From Nitrospirota bacterium (GTDB lineage: Bacteria > Nitrospirota > Thermodesulfovibrionia > SZUA-242): a DNA stretch of 32,707 nt. Of the stretch, positions 1 to 9,643 are shown in pieces. Position numbers and translations under genes: made by a program. The notes beneath the pieces are model-generated. The model searched no databases. It had not been told where the DNA came from and saw only the letters and a list, made by a program, of their open reading frames with translations. Numbering within the stretch: position 1 is the first letter of the stretch; each line of letters starts with the position of its first letter. The stretch lies in contig JACRHH010000012.1 in NCBI GenBank assembly GCA_016212095.1, positions 1 through 32,707 of the forward strand, given 5' to 3'.

Positions 1-1
1 C

Positions 2-649
2 CGTGCCCCGATGAAATCCGTTGGGCCGCCGCCAACCAAATTGCCGCCAGGACAGCCTTTACCCATGCAACCGGCAGGGGCGGTGGGCCAACCGCCCCCC
101 CTGCCACAGAAGGTTCAGTCGCCGCCGGTTACGCCAGTATCGCCGGTTACGCCAGTATCGCCGGTTACGCCAGTATCGCCGGTTACGCGTAATTCGAAGC
201 CGGTTATTCCGCCTGCCGGCAATGGACATGCCAACGAGATGACCGAGGCGGATCGTCTTGCGCGCATTCAGCAGTTGGAGAAGCGCAGGAAATTGCGCGA
301 GTCGGCGCTTGCGGAAAAGCAGATCGAAACGCCCCGTCCGGCAGCTCCGGCAGCGTCTGTCGTGTCGGCGGAAGAGATGGCTGTTTATGAGGGCATCATC
401 ACCAACCGCGTCCGCCAGCGATGGGTTTTTACCGGCAAAGGCGCGGAGGGCTTGTCCGCCGAGGTGCTGATAGCGCTCGACCGAAACGGAAGCGTAAGAA
501 CGCAGAAGATCACGCGCGGGTCGGGAAACGTCGAGTTCGACCGTTCAGTGCTTCGCGCCATCGCAAAGGCGTCGCCGTTTCCTCCTCCGCCGGATGGCGC
601 GGATACAGAAATTCAGTTCAGGTTCAGATCGAAGGAAGACTTGCCGTGA
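2..649 (+). CDS. tolA: TolA/TonB-type energy transducer, C-terminal part (5' end outside window)
   Basis: The frame is open to the left edge, so the first ATG at 11 is probably internal and the N-terminal membrane anchor is missing. What is visible is a Pro/Val/Thr-rich linker (including VTPVSP repeats), a charged helical stretch (about residues 77-105 from the ATG at 11) and a C-terminal TolA/TonB-like domain. That domain has the run VYEGIITNRVRQRW followed by strand-forming sequence with DRNGSV and SGNVEFDRSVLRAI, ending in EIQFRF. In the family the linker spans the periplasm and the C-domain contacts Tol/Pal partners. The stop (TGA, 647-649) overlaps the GTG start of tolB, so the two are translationally coupled, which favours TolA over a stand-alone TonB. 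Confidence 0.85.
   Translation, partial: RAPMKSVGPPPTKLPPGQPLPMQPAGAVGQPPPLPQKVQSPPVTPVSPVTPVSPVTPVSPVTRNSKPVIPPAGNGHANEMTEADRLARIQQLEKRRKLRESALAEKQIETPRPAAPAASVVSAEEMAVYEGIITNRVRQRWVFTGKGAEGLSAEVLIALDRNGSVRTQKITRGSGNVEFDRSVLRAIAKASPFPPPPDGADTEIQFRFRSKEDLP
125..187 (+). repeat. 18-bp tandem repeat in the tolA linker (3.5 copies)
   Basis: The unit CCGGTTACGCCAGTATCG is repeated at 125-142, 143-160 and 161-178 without change, followed by a half copy to 187. It keeps the reading frame and encodes VTPVSP units. The identical copies suggest recent slippage in a region where linker length is tolerated. Confidence 0.95.
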
Positions 650-1914
650 AAAAAAAATTCGGCGCCGTGTTTATAGCTTTGCTCTGCCTGGTCATCATTC
701 CGGCTGCGGCGGCTGGCCGCGTTGTCATAGACATCACATCGTTCGATTCGAGGATGCCGGTTGCAATATCCGATTTCACGGCGGATCCGGGAATCGCGCC
801 GATAATCCGCAGCGACCTGGAATTCACGAGCGCGTTTACGATTGTGGAGCAATCAGCCTATACCGAGCCACCGGGCGCGCCGTTCGATCCGGCGGGCTGG
901 CGCGGATTGAACGTGGAGGCGGTGCTCAAGGGAGCCGTCCTGTTCGATGCGGCCACCCAGAAGCTTCTTGTCGAAGCCTCGCTTTTCGATCCTGTTGAAA
1001 ACAAGGCGGTTTTCCGCCGGAACTATCAGGCCGACATAACGCTTCTTAGAAGCCTCGGTCATCAGATCGCAACGGATGTATACGAAGCGCTTACAGGAAA
1101 AGAGAGTGTTTTTCGCACGCAGATTGCTTACGTGGCGGCTGAAAGCGGCAACAAGGATATTTACATAATGGACTGGGACGGCGGAAGAACGCGCCGGATG
1201 ACAAGGGCCGGAACGCTCACCATGGCTCCGAAATGGTCGCGCACAGGTCGTTATCTGGCGTATTCATCGCTGAGGGGCAACCGTTGGGGCATATATGTTC
1301 TGGACTTGATGAAGGCCGCCGAGAGCCTTGTCCATGGCGGACGCTCGTTCAGTCTGCCGGGCGCGTTCGATCCGGACGGACGCACAATCTATTTCTCGGC
1401 GTCGGAGGGCGGCGATTCGAAGATATTCCGTTCCGACATTACCGGCAGCGACATGAGCAAGCTTACGGATTCAAGCGGAATTGACGTGTCGCCAACGGTA
1501 AGTCCCGACGGGCGCAGGCTGGCCTTTGTTTCGGACAGGGGCGGTAGCCCGCAGATATACGTCATGGATTCGCGCGGAGGCACGGCAAGGCGAATCACGT
1601 TTGAAGGCGATTACAATACATCGCCCGCATGGTCGCCGCGCGGAGACCGGATCGCCTTTGTCGGCAGGAGATCTGGCGGATTGCAGATTTTCACGATCAC
1701 GCCTGAGGGCGAAGGATTGACCCGGCTTACGGACGGCGGCAAGAACGACACGCCCGCATGGTCGCCGGACGGGCGATATATAGCGTATTCGGCTACGCAT
1801 GGGGGGGCAAGCGCCATCTGGATCATGCTGGCAAACGGCGAAAAAAAGCGGCGCGTCTCACCCGCCGGGCAGAACGCATCCGCTCCCAACTGGTCGCCAG
1901 TGCTTAGATTTTAG
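646..1914 (+). CDS. tolB: TolB periplasmic beta-propeller protein
   Basis: TolB is the soluble periplasmic part of the Tol-Pal system, which maintains the outer membrane and acts at division. The GTG at 646 is chosen because AGGAAG sits 7-8 nt upstream and the product then begins with a signal peptide (VKKKFGAVFIALL, cleavage near AAAAG). It is 422 aa, close to the usual length of about 430. Residues up to about 140 form the N-terminal domain. The rest carries successive beta-propeller repeats with the marks SPDGRRLAFVSDRGG, SPRGDRIAFV and SPDGRYIAYSA, each followed by a bulky IYVMD/IFTIT-like strand. The frame is also open upstream, but that part only overlaps tolA. No pal gene follows; tpiA is next, so the usual tol operon order ends here. 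Confidence 0.95.
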   Translation: MKKKFGAVFIALLCLVIIPAAAAGRVVIDITSFDSRMPVAISDFTADPGIAPIIRSDLEFTSAFTIVEQSAYTEPPGAPFDPAGWRGLNVEAVLKGAVLFDAATQKLLVEASLFDPVENKAVFRRNYQADITLLRSLGHQIATDVYEALTGKESVFRTQIAYVAAESGNKDIYIMDWDGGRTRRMTRAGTLTMAPKWSRTGRYLAYSSLRGNRWGIYVLDLMKAAESLVHGGRSFSLPGAFDPDGRTIYFSASEGGDSKIFRSDITGSDMSKLTDSSGIDVSPTVSPDGRRLAFVSDRGGSPQIYVMDSRGGTARRITFEGDYNTSPAWSPRGDRIAFVGRRSGGLQIFTITPEGEGLTRLTDGGKNDTPAWSPDGRYIAYSATHGGASAIWIMLANGEKKRRVSPAGQNASAPNWSPVLRF

Positions 1915-1965
1915 CGCCAAGTCGCCGGGTTTAGCCGGATTTGGCCGGTTATGTCAAGTTTATTG

Positions 1966-1994
1966 TTGACTTGCCTTCGACGTTTCAATAAAAT
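1966..1994 (+). promoter_or_regulatory. Sigma-70-type promoter of tpiA, apparently giving a leaderless mRNA
   Basis: TTGACT (1966-1971) and TAAAAT (1989-1994) are separated by exactly 17 bp. The expected start site is about 2000-2002, directly before the ATG at 2003. The weak ACAGG at 1996-2000 would then not be transcribed. Confidence 0.6.
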
Positions 1995-2002
1995 TACAGG
2001 CT

Positions 2003-2749
2003 ATGAGAAAACCAATTATTGCCGGTAACTGGAAAATGCATTTGACTGTTCCTGAAGCCAGGGAACTAGTGGATGGCATCCTGCCGCAGATCAGCGGGAA
2101 AACGGATGTCGAGGTGATCGTCGCCCCCGTATTCACGGCTCTGGGCGCGATGGCCGATCGGCTGAAGGGAACGAACATCCGCCTTGCCGCCCAGAACATG
2201 CACTGGGAGGCAAAGGGAGCGTTCACCGGAGAGGTTTCGCCGGTCATGCTGAAGGATGTCGGATGCGAGTATGTTATTCTCGGCCATTCCGAGCGCAGGC
2301 AGTTTTTCGGCGATACCGATGAAACCGTCAATCGCAAGGTGAAATCAGCCTTGGCGCACGGCCTGAAGGTCATTCTCTGCATAGGCGAGTCGCTTGAGGA
2401 ACGAAACACTGGCGTCACGTTCAAGGTGCTCGAAAGGCAGTTGAGCGGCGGACTTAAAGATGTATCGCTCGAAAACATAACGATAGCGTATGAGCCCATC
2501 TGGGCAATCGGAACCGGCGTGACCGCAACCGACGAACAGGCCAATGAGGCGCATGAATTCGTTCGCTCGTGGCTGCGGCTCAACTACGGGGCCGATGAAG
2601 CCAATGCCGTGCGCATTCTCTACGGCGGAAGCGTGAAGCCGGAGAATGTTGACGGACTGATGGCTCAGCCCGAAATCGACGGCGCTCTTGTGGGCGGCGC
2701 AAGCATGAAGGCCGACAGCTTTGCCCGGCTTGTGAATTTCAAAAAGTGA
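2003..2749 (+). CDS. tpiA: Triosephosphate isomerase
   Basis: Interconverts dihydroxyacetone phosphate and glyceraldehyde 3-phosphate in glycolysis and gluconeogenesis. The 248-aa length is typical. The N-terminal GNWKMH carries the substrate-binding Asn and catalytic Lys (K11). CEYVILGHSERR holds the catalytic His, AYEPIWAIGTG holds the general-base Glu and flexible loop, and LYGGSV and GALVGGAS near the C-terminus form the phosphate site. All catalytic residues are present. There is no good Shine-Dalgarno sequence; the promoter lies right against the start codon. secG follows after 42 bp, a common tpiA-secG pairing, so the two are probably co-transcribed. Confidence 0.98.
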   Translation: MRKPIIAGNWKMHLTVPEARELVDGILPQISGKTDVEVIVAPVFTALGAMADRLKGTNIRLAAQNMHWEAKGAFTGEVSPVMLKDVGCEYVILGHSERRQFFGDTDETVNRKVKSALAHGLKVILCIGESLEERNTGVTFKVLERQLSGGLKDVSLENITIAYEPIWAIGTGVTATDEQANEAHEFVRSWLRLNYGADEANAVRILYGGSVKPENVDGLMAQPEIDGALVGGASMKADSFARLVNFKK

Positions 2750-2791
2750 ATTGTGTCTCCAAGAATTCCTGGAAGGATATAGTCTGAAATA

Positions 2792-3208
2792 ATGCATTAC
2801 CTACTTATAGCTGTTCACGTGATTGTCTGCATATTCATGATTCTTGTAGTTTTGTTGCAGACCGGCAAGGGCGCCGAAATGGGCGCGGCGTTCGGCGGTT
2901 CAACTCAAACAATCTTCGGCGCGCGCGGCACGGCCACGCTTATGTCGAAGGTAACCACCGTCTCGGCGATATTATTCATGCTCACCTCGCTGTCGCTTGC
3001 GGTTATTTCATCAAAGAGCGCAACGGTCATCCCGGAAAGCGCGGTTCCGGCGGCGATGGACAAGCCTGCCGGAATGCCGCCTCCGGCGCAGTCGATCCCC
3101 GGCGCTCCGGCAGGCATGGGTGGCGGGCCGGTCAGCTCTCCTGCTCCTGTTGCAACGCAAACAGCTTCTCCGGCAGCCCCGGTGACAGCTAAACCTGCCA
3201 GCAAATAA
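2792..3208 (+). CDS. secG: SecG preprotein translocase subunit
   Basis: SecG is the small auxiliary subunit of the SecYEG translocon. The protein shows two membrane helices (about residues 3-22 and 52-71) joined by the family loop QTGKGAEMGAAFGGSTQTIFG. A Pro/Ala-rich tail of roughly 60 residues follows, making the product 138 aa, longer than minimal SecG proteins but in line with many with disordered tails. A GGAAGGA sequence lies about 14 nt upstream of the ATG, which is long for a ribosome site, but no better start keeps the first helix. The gene follows tpiA and is closed by a strong terminator at 3234-3266. Confidence 0.95.
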   Translation: MHYLLIAVHVIVCIFMILVVLLQTGKGAEMGAAFGGSTQTIFGARGTATLMSKVTTVSAILFMLTSLSLAVISSKSATVIPESAVPAAMDKPAGMPPPAQSIPGAPAGMGGGPVSSPAPVATQTASPAAPVTAKPASK

Positions 3209-3233
3209 TCGTTCTGTAATTTATCGACAAAGG

Positions 3234-3266
3234 GCCGGTGCCAGCGCATCGGCATTTTTTATTTTT
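3234..3266 (+). terminator. Rho-independent terminator after secG
   Basis: GCCGGTGC (3234-3241) pairs with GCATCGGC (3246-3253), giving 8 bp with one G-T pair and a CAGC loop, followed by ATTTTTTATTTTT. It ends the tpiA-secG unit. Confidence 0.9.
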
Positions 3267-3293
3267 CATGCGCCCCTTATGTTAATCTATAAA
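3265..3293 (+). promoter_or_regulatory. Possible promoter of the YkgJ-family gene
   Basis: TATAAA at 3288-3293 is a good -10, but the -35 at the right distance (TTCATG, 3265-3270) is poor. It lies between the secG terminator and the next ribosome site, where a promoter is needed. Confidence 0.3.
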
Positions 3294-3327
3294 GCTTTGC
3301 ATAACCGTCTGAAAGGAAGTTCGTGTA

Positions 3328-4233
3328 ATGGAATCAATTAAAATCGACAATATAGAAAAGGGCGTCATCGAGCCTAGGGAGTACAGCCGGAACGACAAGA
3401 TCCATTTTAGCTGTTATCCGGGCATAGGATGTTTCACGAAATGCTGCAGCGGCATCCGGATCAATCTGACGCCATACGACATCTGGCGGCTGAAAACCCG
3501 TCTCGGCATGACGTACGACGAGTTTCTGACCGAGTATACTGCTCCGGCGTCGATCGACCAGACGCCGCTTCCGATTGTGGTGGTAAAGCTGAAGGATGAC
3601 GCCGAGAAGTCGTGTCCGTTTCTCACGCCCGAAGGCTGCACCGTTTACACCGACAGGCCGTCAACCTGCCGCTACTATCCGGTGGGGCGCGCGCATATCA
3701 AAAAGCACGACCAGAAGGAGATGACGGAGTTTTTCGTTCTTGTGAAGGAAGACCACTGCCTCGGCCATCTGGAGCAGAAGGAATGGACGATAGATGAATG
3801 GCGTCAGGATCAGGGCTCAGACCTATACGATGACATCACCCGCGACTGGCTGGAGGTTGTTATCAAGGCCAAAAGTCTCGGCATGACCGAATTCAGCAAG
3901 CGTTCGCTCGATCTTTTCTTCATGGTAAGCTCTAATCTCGACATGTTCAGGCGTTTCGTGTTTGAAAGCCGCTTCCTCGAAACATACAGGCTTGATCCGG
4001 AGCTTGTCGAGAAAATCCGCGATGACGAGCTTGAACTGCTGAAGTTTTCCCTTAAGTGGCTGCGTTTCACCATGTTCGGCGAAGGCGATTATGTGATCGC
4101 GGACGGTGCCAGGGTGAAGGCAAAGGAACGCGAGCGGCTTCTTGGCGAGGCGCGGCTTGCAGAGCTTGCGGTGCGTGAGAAGAAGGCTGAGGAAGAGTTG
4201 CAGAAATTGCGCGAGGCGAGAGAGAAAGAGTAG
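3328..4233 (+). CDS. YkgJ-family cysteine-cluster protein
   Basis: The protein (301 aa) belongs to the CxxCxxCC / YkgJ family, thought to bind zinc or an iron-sulphur cluster through conserved cysteines. These are visible at C29, C35, C39 and C40 (CYPGIGCFTKCC) and, after a spacer, at C96, C104 and C114 (SCPF, GCTVY, TCRYYPVGR). The second half (about 160-301) is helical and charged, ending in a likely coiled coil rich in Glu, Lys and Arg. AAGGAAG lies 8 nt before the ATG. It stands alone, with a terminator upstream and a convergent purA downstream. The family assignment is firm; the biochemical role is not known. Confidence 0.85.
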   Translation: MESIKIDNIEKGVIEPREYSRNDKIHFSCYPGIGCFTKCCSGIRINLTPYDIWRLKTRLGMTYDEFLTEYTAPASIDQTPLPIVVVKLKDDAEKSCPFLTPEGCTVYTDRPSTCRYYPVGRAHIKKHDQKEMTEFFVLVKEDHCLGHLEQKEWTIDEWRQDQGSDLYDDITRDWLEVVIKAKSLGMTEFSKRSLDLFFMVSSNLDMFRRFVFESRFLETYRLDPELVEKIRDDELELLKFSLKWLRFTMFGEGDYVIADGARVKAKERERLLGEARLAELAVREKKAEEELQKLREAREKE

Positions 4234-4254
4234 GGGATAGACTCTGATGTTATA

Positions 4255-4280
4255 TCGGGGTGCGGTAAACCGCGCCCCGA
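4255..4280. terminator. Strong hairpin between convergent genes
   Basis: TCGGGGTGCGG (4255-4265) pairs with CCGCGCCCCGA (4270-4280): 11 bp with one G-T pair and a TAAA loop. It sits between the stops of the YkgJ-family gene and purA. Neither side has a real T-run, so termination in either direction is plausible but not proven. Confidence 0.55.
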
Positions 4281-4287
4281 ATTATAA

Positions 4288-5589
<1,302 letters not shown>

Positions 5590-5617
5590 TGTATCTCCTA
5601 GAATCCCGGTGGCGCTC

Positions 5618-7198
5618 TTAAGGAATTGCGATCAGCTTGACCGACAGTATGTTTGGAAGCGCCTTTATCTTGTCGATCACCTCGGCTGAAGGCGGCGCGT
5701 CAACGCTGACTACGGAAATGGCGCCGCCGCCTGCCGCCTCGCGGCCAAAGTGCATGCGGGCTATATTGATGCCGCTTTCGGCAAGAGCCATGCCGATGCT
5801 TCCGATAACGCCGGGCTTGTCGTTGTTGTATGCAAACAGAAGCTCGCCCACCGGAGAAATGTCGGTCGGATAGTTGTCGATGGATACAATGCGCGGATCC
5901 TGCTTTCCAAACAGCGTGCCGGTAACGCGCATCTGGTTTTTGGCGGACGACACGGTTATCGCGACAAGGCTGCGGTAATCGCCTGCGTCGGGCCTGGTGG
6001 CCTCGTTGACGGAGATGCCGCGATCCTTTGCGATAAAGGGCGCGTTCACGAAGTTGACCGAATCCTCAAGAATCGGGGTGAGAAAACCCTTGATGGCGGC
6101 AATTGTGACCGGCGCGGTGTTAATCTCGGCGGCGCTGCCCATGTATTCGATCGAGATCGACTCGGCTCCGCCCTCGAAAGCCTGCGAAACGAATGCGCCG
6201 AGCCTTTCCGCAAGATTGATGTACGGGCGCAGACGGTTCACCTGATCCGCCGGGATCGACGGAAAGTTCACCGCGTTCCGGATCGTGCCGTGAACCAGAT
6301 AGTCCACCAACTGCTCGGCCACGGCAACCGCCACATTTATCTGGGCTTCCTCGGTGGATGCGCCAAGGTGCGGCGTGCATATCACGCTGTCCAGTTCCAG
6401 AAGCGGATTGTCCTTGGGCGGCTCAACGTTGAATACGTCGAGCGCCGCGCCGGCAACCTTGCCCGAAACCAGCGCCGCGTGAAGATCTGTCTCGTTGATG
6501 ATGCCGCCGCGCGCGCAGTTTAAAATTCGCACGCCGCTTTTCATCATCGCGATTGTCTCCTTGTTGATAAGGTTCGCGGTCTCAGGCGTCTTTGGGGTGT
6601 GGATGCTTATGAAGTCGGCTCGCTTGTATATTGTTGGAAGGTCGGCCTTCTCGATGCCGAGCGCCTTTGCCTTTTCGTCGCTCAGAAACGGGTCGAAGGC
6701 TATGACGTTCATCTCAAGCCCCTGCGCCTTTTTCGCCACCTGCGTTCCGATTGCGCCAAGGCCGATGATGCCGAGCGTCTTGTTGTACAACTCAACGCCC
6801 ATGAACTTCTTTTTCTCCCACTTGCCCGCCTTCATCGAGGCGGTTGCCTGCGGGATGCTTCTGGCAAGCGAGATCATCATGGCGATGGTGTGCTCGGCGG
6901 TGGTAACGGTGTTTCCGCCGGGCGTATTCATTACGACGATGCCTTTCTGCGACGCCGCGTTCCTGTCCACGTTGTCGAGGCCGGAGCCCGCCCGCCCGAT
7001 GACCTTCAGGTTTTTGGCGGCGGCTATCACCTCGGCAGTGGCCTTGGTTGCCGAACGCACTACCAAGCCGTGATACTCGCCGATGCATGCGATAAGCTCA
7101 TCGGGGCTCATGCCGGTCTTTACATCGACCGTGAGTCCTGCCTTTCTCATGACGTCAACACCCTGCGGGGCAATACTGTCGCTTACCAAAACCTTCAT
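5618..7198 (-). CDS. serA: D-3-phosphoglycerate dehydrogenase, long form
   Basis: Oxidises 3-phosphoglycerate with NAD, the first step of serine synthesis; serC, the next step, is also in this window. The ATG at 7198 (MKVLVSDSIAP) is preceded by AAGGAG at 8 nt; a further upstream ATG has no ribosome site and adds a non-family tail. From 7198 the length is 526 aa, typical of three-domain SerA. Order: substrate-binding half, NAD-binding fold with GLGAIGTQVA, catalytic surroundings NCARGGII and CTPHLGAST, an intervening domain (about 315-450), and a C-terminal ACT domain (NDKPGVIGSIGMALAESGINIARMHF in segments), which usually carries serine feedback. Confidence 0.97.
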   Translation of the reverse strand: MKVLVSDSIAPQGVDVMRKAGLTVDVKTGMSPDELIACIGEYHGLVVRSATKATAEVIAAAKNLKVIGRAGSGLDNVDRNAASQKGIVVMNTPGGNTVTTAEHTIAMMISLARSIPQATASMKAGKWEKKKFMGVELYNKTLGIIGLGAIGTQVAKKAQGLEMNVIAFDPFLSDEKAKALGIEKADLPTIYKRADFISIHTPKTPETANLINKETIAMMKSGVRILNCARGGIINETDLHAALVSGKVAGAALDVFNVEPPKDNPLLELDSVICTPHLGASTEEAQINVAVAVAEQLVDYLVHGTIRNAVNFPSIPADQVNRLRPYINLAERLGAFVSQAFEGGAESISIEYMGSAAEINTAPVTIAAIKGFLTPILEDSVNFVNAPFIAKDRGISVNEATRPDAGDYRSLVAITVSSAKNQMRVTGTLFGKQDPRIVSIDNYPTDISPVGELLFAYNNDKPGVIGSIGMALAESGINIARMHFGREAAGGGAISVVSVDAPPSAEVIDKIKALPNILSVKLIAIP

Positions 7199-7265
7199 AA
7201 TAAAACTCCTTAACAATATCCTTATGACCGGTGCGGCAACAATAACCGGCACAAAATTCACGCCA

Positions 7266-7279
7266 CGCGGCTAGCCGCG
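7266..7279. promoter_or_regulatory. Perfect 14-bp palindrome upstream of serA
   Basis: CGCGGCTAGCCGCG reads identically on both strands. It lies about 70 bp upstream of the serA start in the serA/rel divergent region. It could be an operator or an mRNA hairpin of the serA leader; no family of regulator is recognised. Confidence 0.35.
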
Positions 7280-7367
7280 CGGGACAAAAGCTTCTGCGGT
7301 ATTTCGTCGCGGAACTGGAATATGCTCTGCCATGCAAAATAAATGTGGCGGAATTGCCGAAAAACCC

Positions 7368-7379
7368 GATAACGTTATC
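7368..7379. promoter_or_regulatory. Perfect 12-bp palindrome in the serA/rel divergent region
   Basis: GATAACGTTATC is a perfect palindrome placed 54 bp upstream of the rel -35 element. The position suits a regulator of rel or of both divergent genes. The binding protein is unknown. Confidence 0.35.
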
Positions 7380-7432
7380 ATCGCGTGCCGGCATTTGTCA
7401 AGGAAACGTCACAGGGTCACGAATGTAACTCA

Positions 7433-7461
7433 TTGACGCAACCGCTTCTCTTTGCTATCTT
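7433..7461 (+). promoter_or_regulatory. Extended -10 sigma-70-type promoter of rel, apparently leaderless
   Basis: TTGACG (7433-7438), a 17-bp spacer, then TATCTT (7456-7461) with an extended TGC before it. Transcription should start near 7467-7469, only 2-5 nt before the ATG at 7471. No Shine-Dalgarno sequence is present. Confidence 0.6.
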
Positions 7462-7470
7462 TTTCATTGT

Positions 7471-9600
7471 ATGACGCATGTCGATGTCCATTCCGTTACG
7501 GATGAGCTTGTCTCTGGAATCCGCTCGTATGCCCCCGATGCCAAAACCGCTCCGATCGAGAAGGCATTCGCCTACCTTACCGAGATCGGCTCGCCGCTCG
7601 ATCATCCGGCGCAGGTGGCGCGGATTCTGGCCGAAATGAAGGTGGACGTGACCACCATTACTGCCGGCCTGCTTCACGACGCAGCAGTGAAGGGCAACAG
7701 CGGCAGCCTCGACGAGATCGAGAAGCGTTTCGGCAAGGATGTCCGCTTTCTGGTGAACAGCACCGCCCGCATCGCCGGAATGGGCTTTGCCGTGGGCGAG
7801 GTCACGCAGCTTGAAAACTTCCGCAAGATGCTGCTTGCGATGAGCAAGGACATTAGGGTGGTAATGATACGCTTTGCCGATCATCTGCAAACCCTGCGCG
7901 ATCCTTCCGGGATTACCCGCGATGAAACAGTCCGCGCCGCCAACGAAACCCTCGACATATACGCGCCTCTTGCCAACCGCCTCGGAATGGGGTGGCTGCG
8001 GCTCCAGTTCGAGGATCTGGCCTTCATGCATCTTTTCCCGACCGAGTACGATGAACTGGTTGAAAAGGTGGCTGTCCGGCAGAAGGATCAGAAGAGCTAC
8101 ATAGACGGCATCATAGGCGCGGTGCGGGAACGTCTTGCGCGCCAGAATATCAATGCCCGCATCTTCGGCAGGGTCAAGCACTATTACGGCATATACCAGA
8201 AGCTCAAACGGCAGAACATCCCGTTCGAGAAGGTATACGACGTAACCGGCCTTCGCATCATAACCGGAACTGAGGGCGAGTGCTACGCCGTGCTCGGCGT
8301 GATTCACGGGCTATGGATGCCGGTTCCGGGCCGCCTGAAGGATTTCATCGGAACCCCGAAGCCAAACGGCTACCAGTCGCTCCAGACCACTGTGATAGGG
8401 CCGGGCGGAGAAAAGGTCGAGTTCCAGATCCGCACCGAGGACATGGACAGGGTTGCCGAGCGCGGCGTCGCGGCGCATTGGCGGTACAAGGAGAAAGAGC
8501 CGCTGTCCGAGAGGGATCAGTCCGTGTTCTCGTCGCTCCGGGAGATTATTCAGGGTCATAAGGATATAACCGATTCGCGCGATTTCCTGGACTCGGTCAA
8601 GGGCGACCTGTTTTCGCATGTCGTTTATGTCTTTACGCCGCAAGGCGATCTGAAAGAGCTTCCGTCCGGATCGTGTCCGATCGACTTCGCGTACAGCGTT
8701 CACTCGCAGGTGGGCAACCAGTGCGTGGGCGCGAGGGTGAACGGGAAGATCGTGCCGCTTCGCCACGAGCTTCAAAACGGCGATTCCGTCGAGGTGCTCA
8801 CCCATCCGGGACACGGCCCAAGCCGCGACTGGCTGAAGTTCGTGAAAACAGCGCGCGCGGCCAACCGCATTCGCGCATGGCTGCGGGCAGAAGAGCGGAC
8901 GCGATCCATCGAGCTTGGGGCCGAGCTTCTTGGGCGCGAACTTCGCAAAAACGATCTTAGCCCGAAGCTCGTGCGTTCCGACAAGATGCAGGATGTTGCG
9001 GAGCATTTCAGCTTCAAGAACGTGGATGACCTGCTGGTGTCGATCGGATACGGCAAATTCTCGGCGCACCAGGTTATAAACCGCATCTCCCCGGAGCCTG
9101 TCAAGGAGAAGGCCCTTGAAAAGGTTGAGAAGCCGCTGCCCGAAAAGGACAAAAAAGGCGTGCAGATAACCGGCATCGATAATGTGCTGTATCACTTCTC
9201 GAAGTGCTGCTCGCCGCTTCCGGGCGACGCCATCGCCGGTTACGTGACTCGCGGCAAGGGCGTTACCATTCATACGCGCGACTGTCAGAACCTGAACCTG
9301 ATGTCGGCGGACATGGACAGGCTAATTGATGTTGAGTGGGTGGCAAGCGGCGACAAGACGTATCCGGCTCCGGTTGTCGTGAACTCGAAGGACAAGCCGG
9401 GAATGCTGGCCAACATATCGGCGGCGTTGGCCACGGCCAAGGTGAACGTGCGGCAGATGTCGGTAGTTACGCGGCGCGACAAGACGGCGCTGTTCAACTT
9501 CACGCTGGACGTGAAGGACAGGGCGCACCTCGACATGGTGATGAAAAAAATCGCCCAGGTTGCGGGCGTGATAAGCGTGAGCCGGGCGAGGAAGTTTTAG
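7471..9600 (+). CDS. rel: RelA/SpoT-family (p)ppGpp synthetase with degenerate hydrolase site
   Basis: Long RSH protein, 709 aa, with the domain order HD hydrolase, synthetase, TGS, zinc-finger/CC and ACT. The synthetase keeps RLKD (about 288-291, the RXKD class), PKPNGYQSL and EFQIRTE, so (p)ppGpp synthesis is expected. In the HD domain the metal residues H45, H69-D70 and D137 remain. HDxxED has become HDAAVK (V73 and K74 instead of Glu-Asp), ADRLHNMRT has become ADHLQTLRD, and the usual RxSGEPY segment before H45 is missing. Hydrolase activity is therefore doubtful. The TGS domain follows near 395, SKCCSPLPGD is near 574 and the ACT domain is at 635-709. The gene stands alone. Family assignment is firm; loss of hydrolysis is inferred from residues. 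Confidence 0.95.
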   Translation: MTHVDVHSVTDELVSGIRSYAPDAKTAPIEKAFAYLTEIGSPLDHPAQVARILAEMKVDVTTITAGLLHDAAVKGNSGSLDEIEKRFGKDVRFLVNSTARIAGMGFAVGEVTQLENFRKMLLAMSKDIRVVMIRFADHLQTLRDPSGITRDETVRAANETLDIYAPLANRLGMGWLRLQFEDLAFMHLFPTEYDELVEKVAVRQKDQKSYIDGIIGAVRERLARQNINARIFGRVKHYYGIYQKLKRQNIPFEKVYDVTGLRIITGTEGECYAVLGVIHGLWMPVPGRLKDFIGTPKPNGYQSLQTTVIGPGGEKVEFQIRTEDMDRVAERGVAAHWRYKEKEPLSERDQSVFSSLREIIQGHKDITDSRDFLDSVKGDLFSHVVYVFTPQGDLKELPSGSCPIDFAYSVHSQVGNQCVGARVNGKIVPLRHELQNGDSVEVLTHPGHGPSRDWLKFVKTARAANRIRAWLRAEERTRSIELGAELLGRELRKNDLSPKLVRSDKMQDVAEHFSFKNVDDLLVSIGYGKFSAHQVINRISPEPVKEKALEKVEKPLPEKDKKGVQITGIDNVLYHFSKCCSPLPGDAIAGYVTRGKGVTIHTRDCQNLNLMSADMDRLIDVEWVASGDKTYPAPVVVNSKDKPGMLANISAALATAKVNVRQMSVVTRRDKTALFNFTLDVKDRAHLDMVMKKIAQVAGVISVSRARKF

Positions 9601-9643
9601 GGGGGGAAGGAAAGCCCCGCCCGATAATGTTGACAGCCTGAAT

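Noticed and set aside
421-645. Longer tolB start
   Set aside because: It would overlap tolA by 229 bp and bury the signal peptide; GTG 646 has a ribosome site and a proper signal.
5750-6523. Open frame opposite serA
   Set aside because: Fully inside serA, no homologous pattern, no ribosome site.
8311-9273. Open frames opposite rel (8311-9273 and 7417-8307)
   Set aside because: They lie inside a clear family gene and show the antisense composition without any recognisable feature.
9601-9643. Terminator between rel and the DUF4431 gene
   Set aside because: Only a short G-run/C-run pairing without a T-run is seen.
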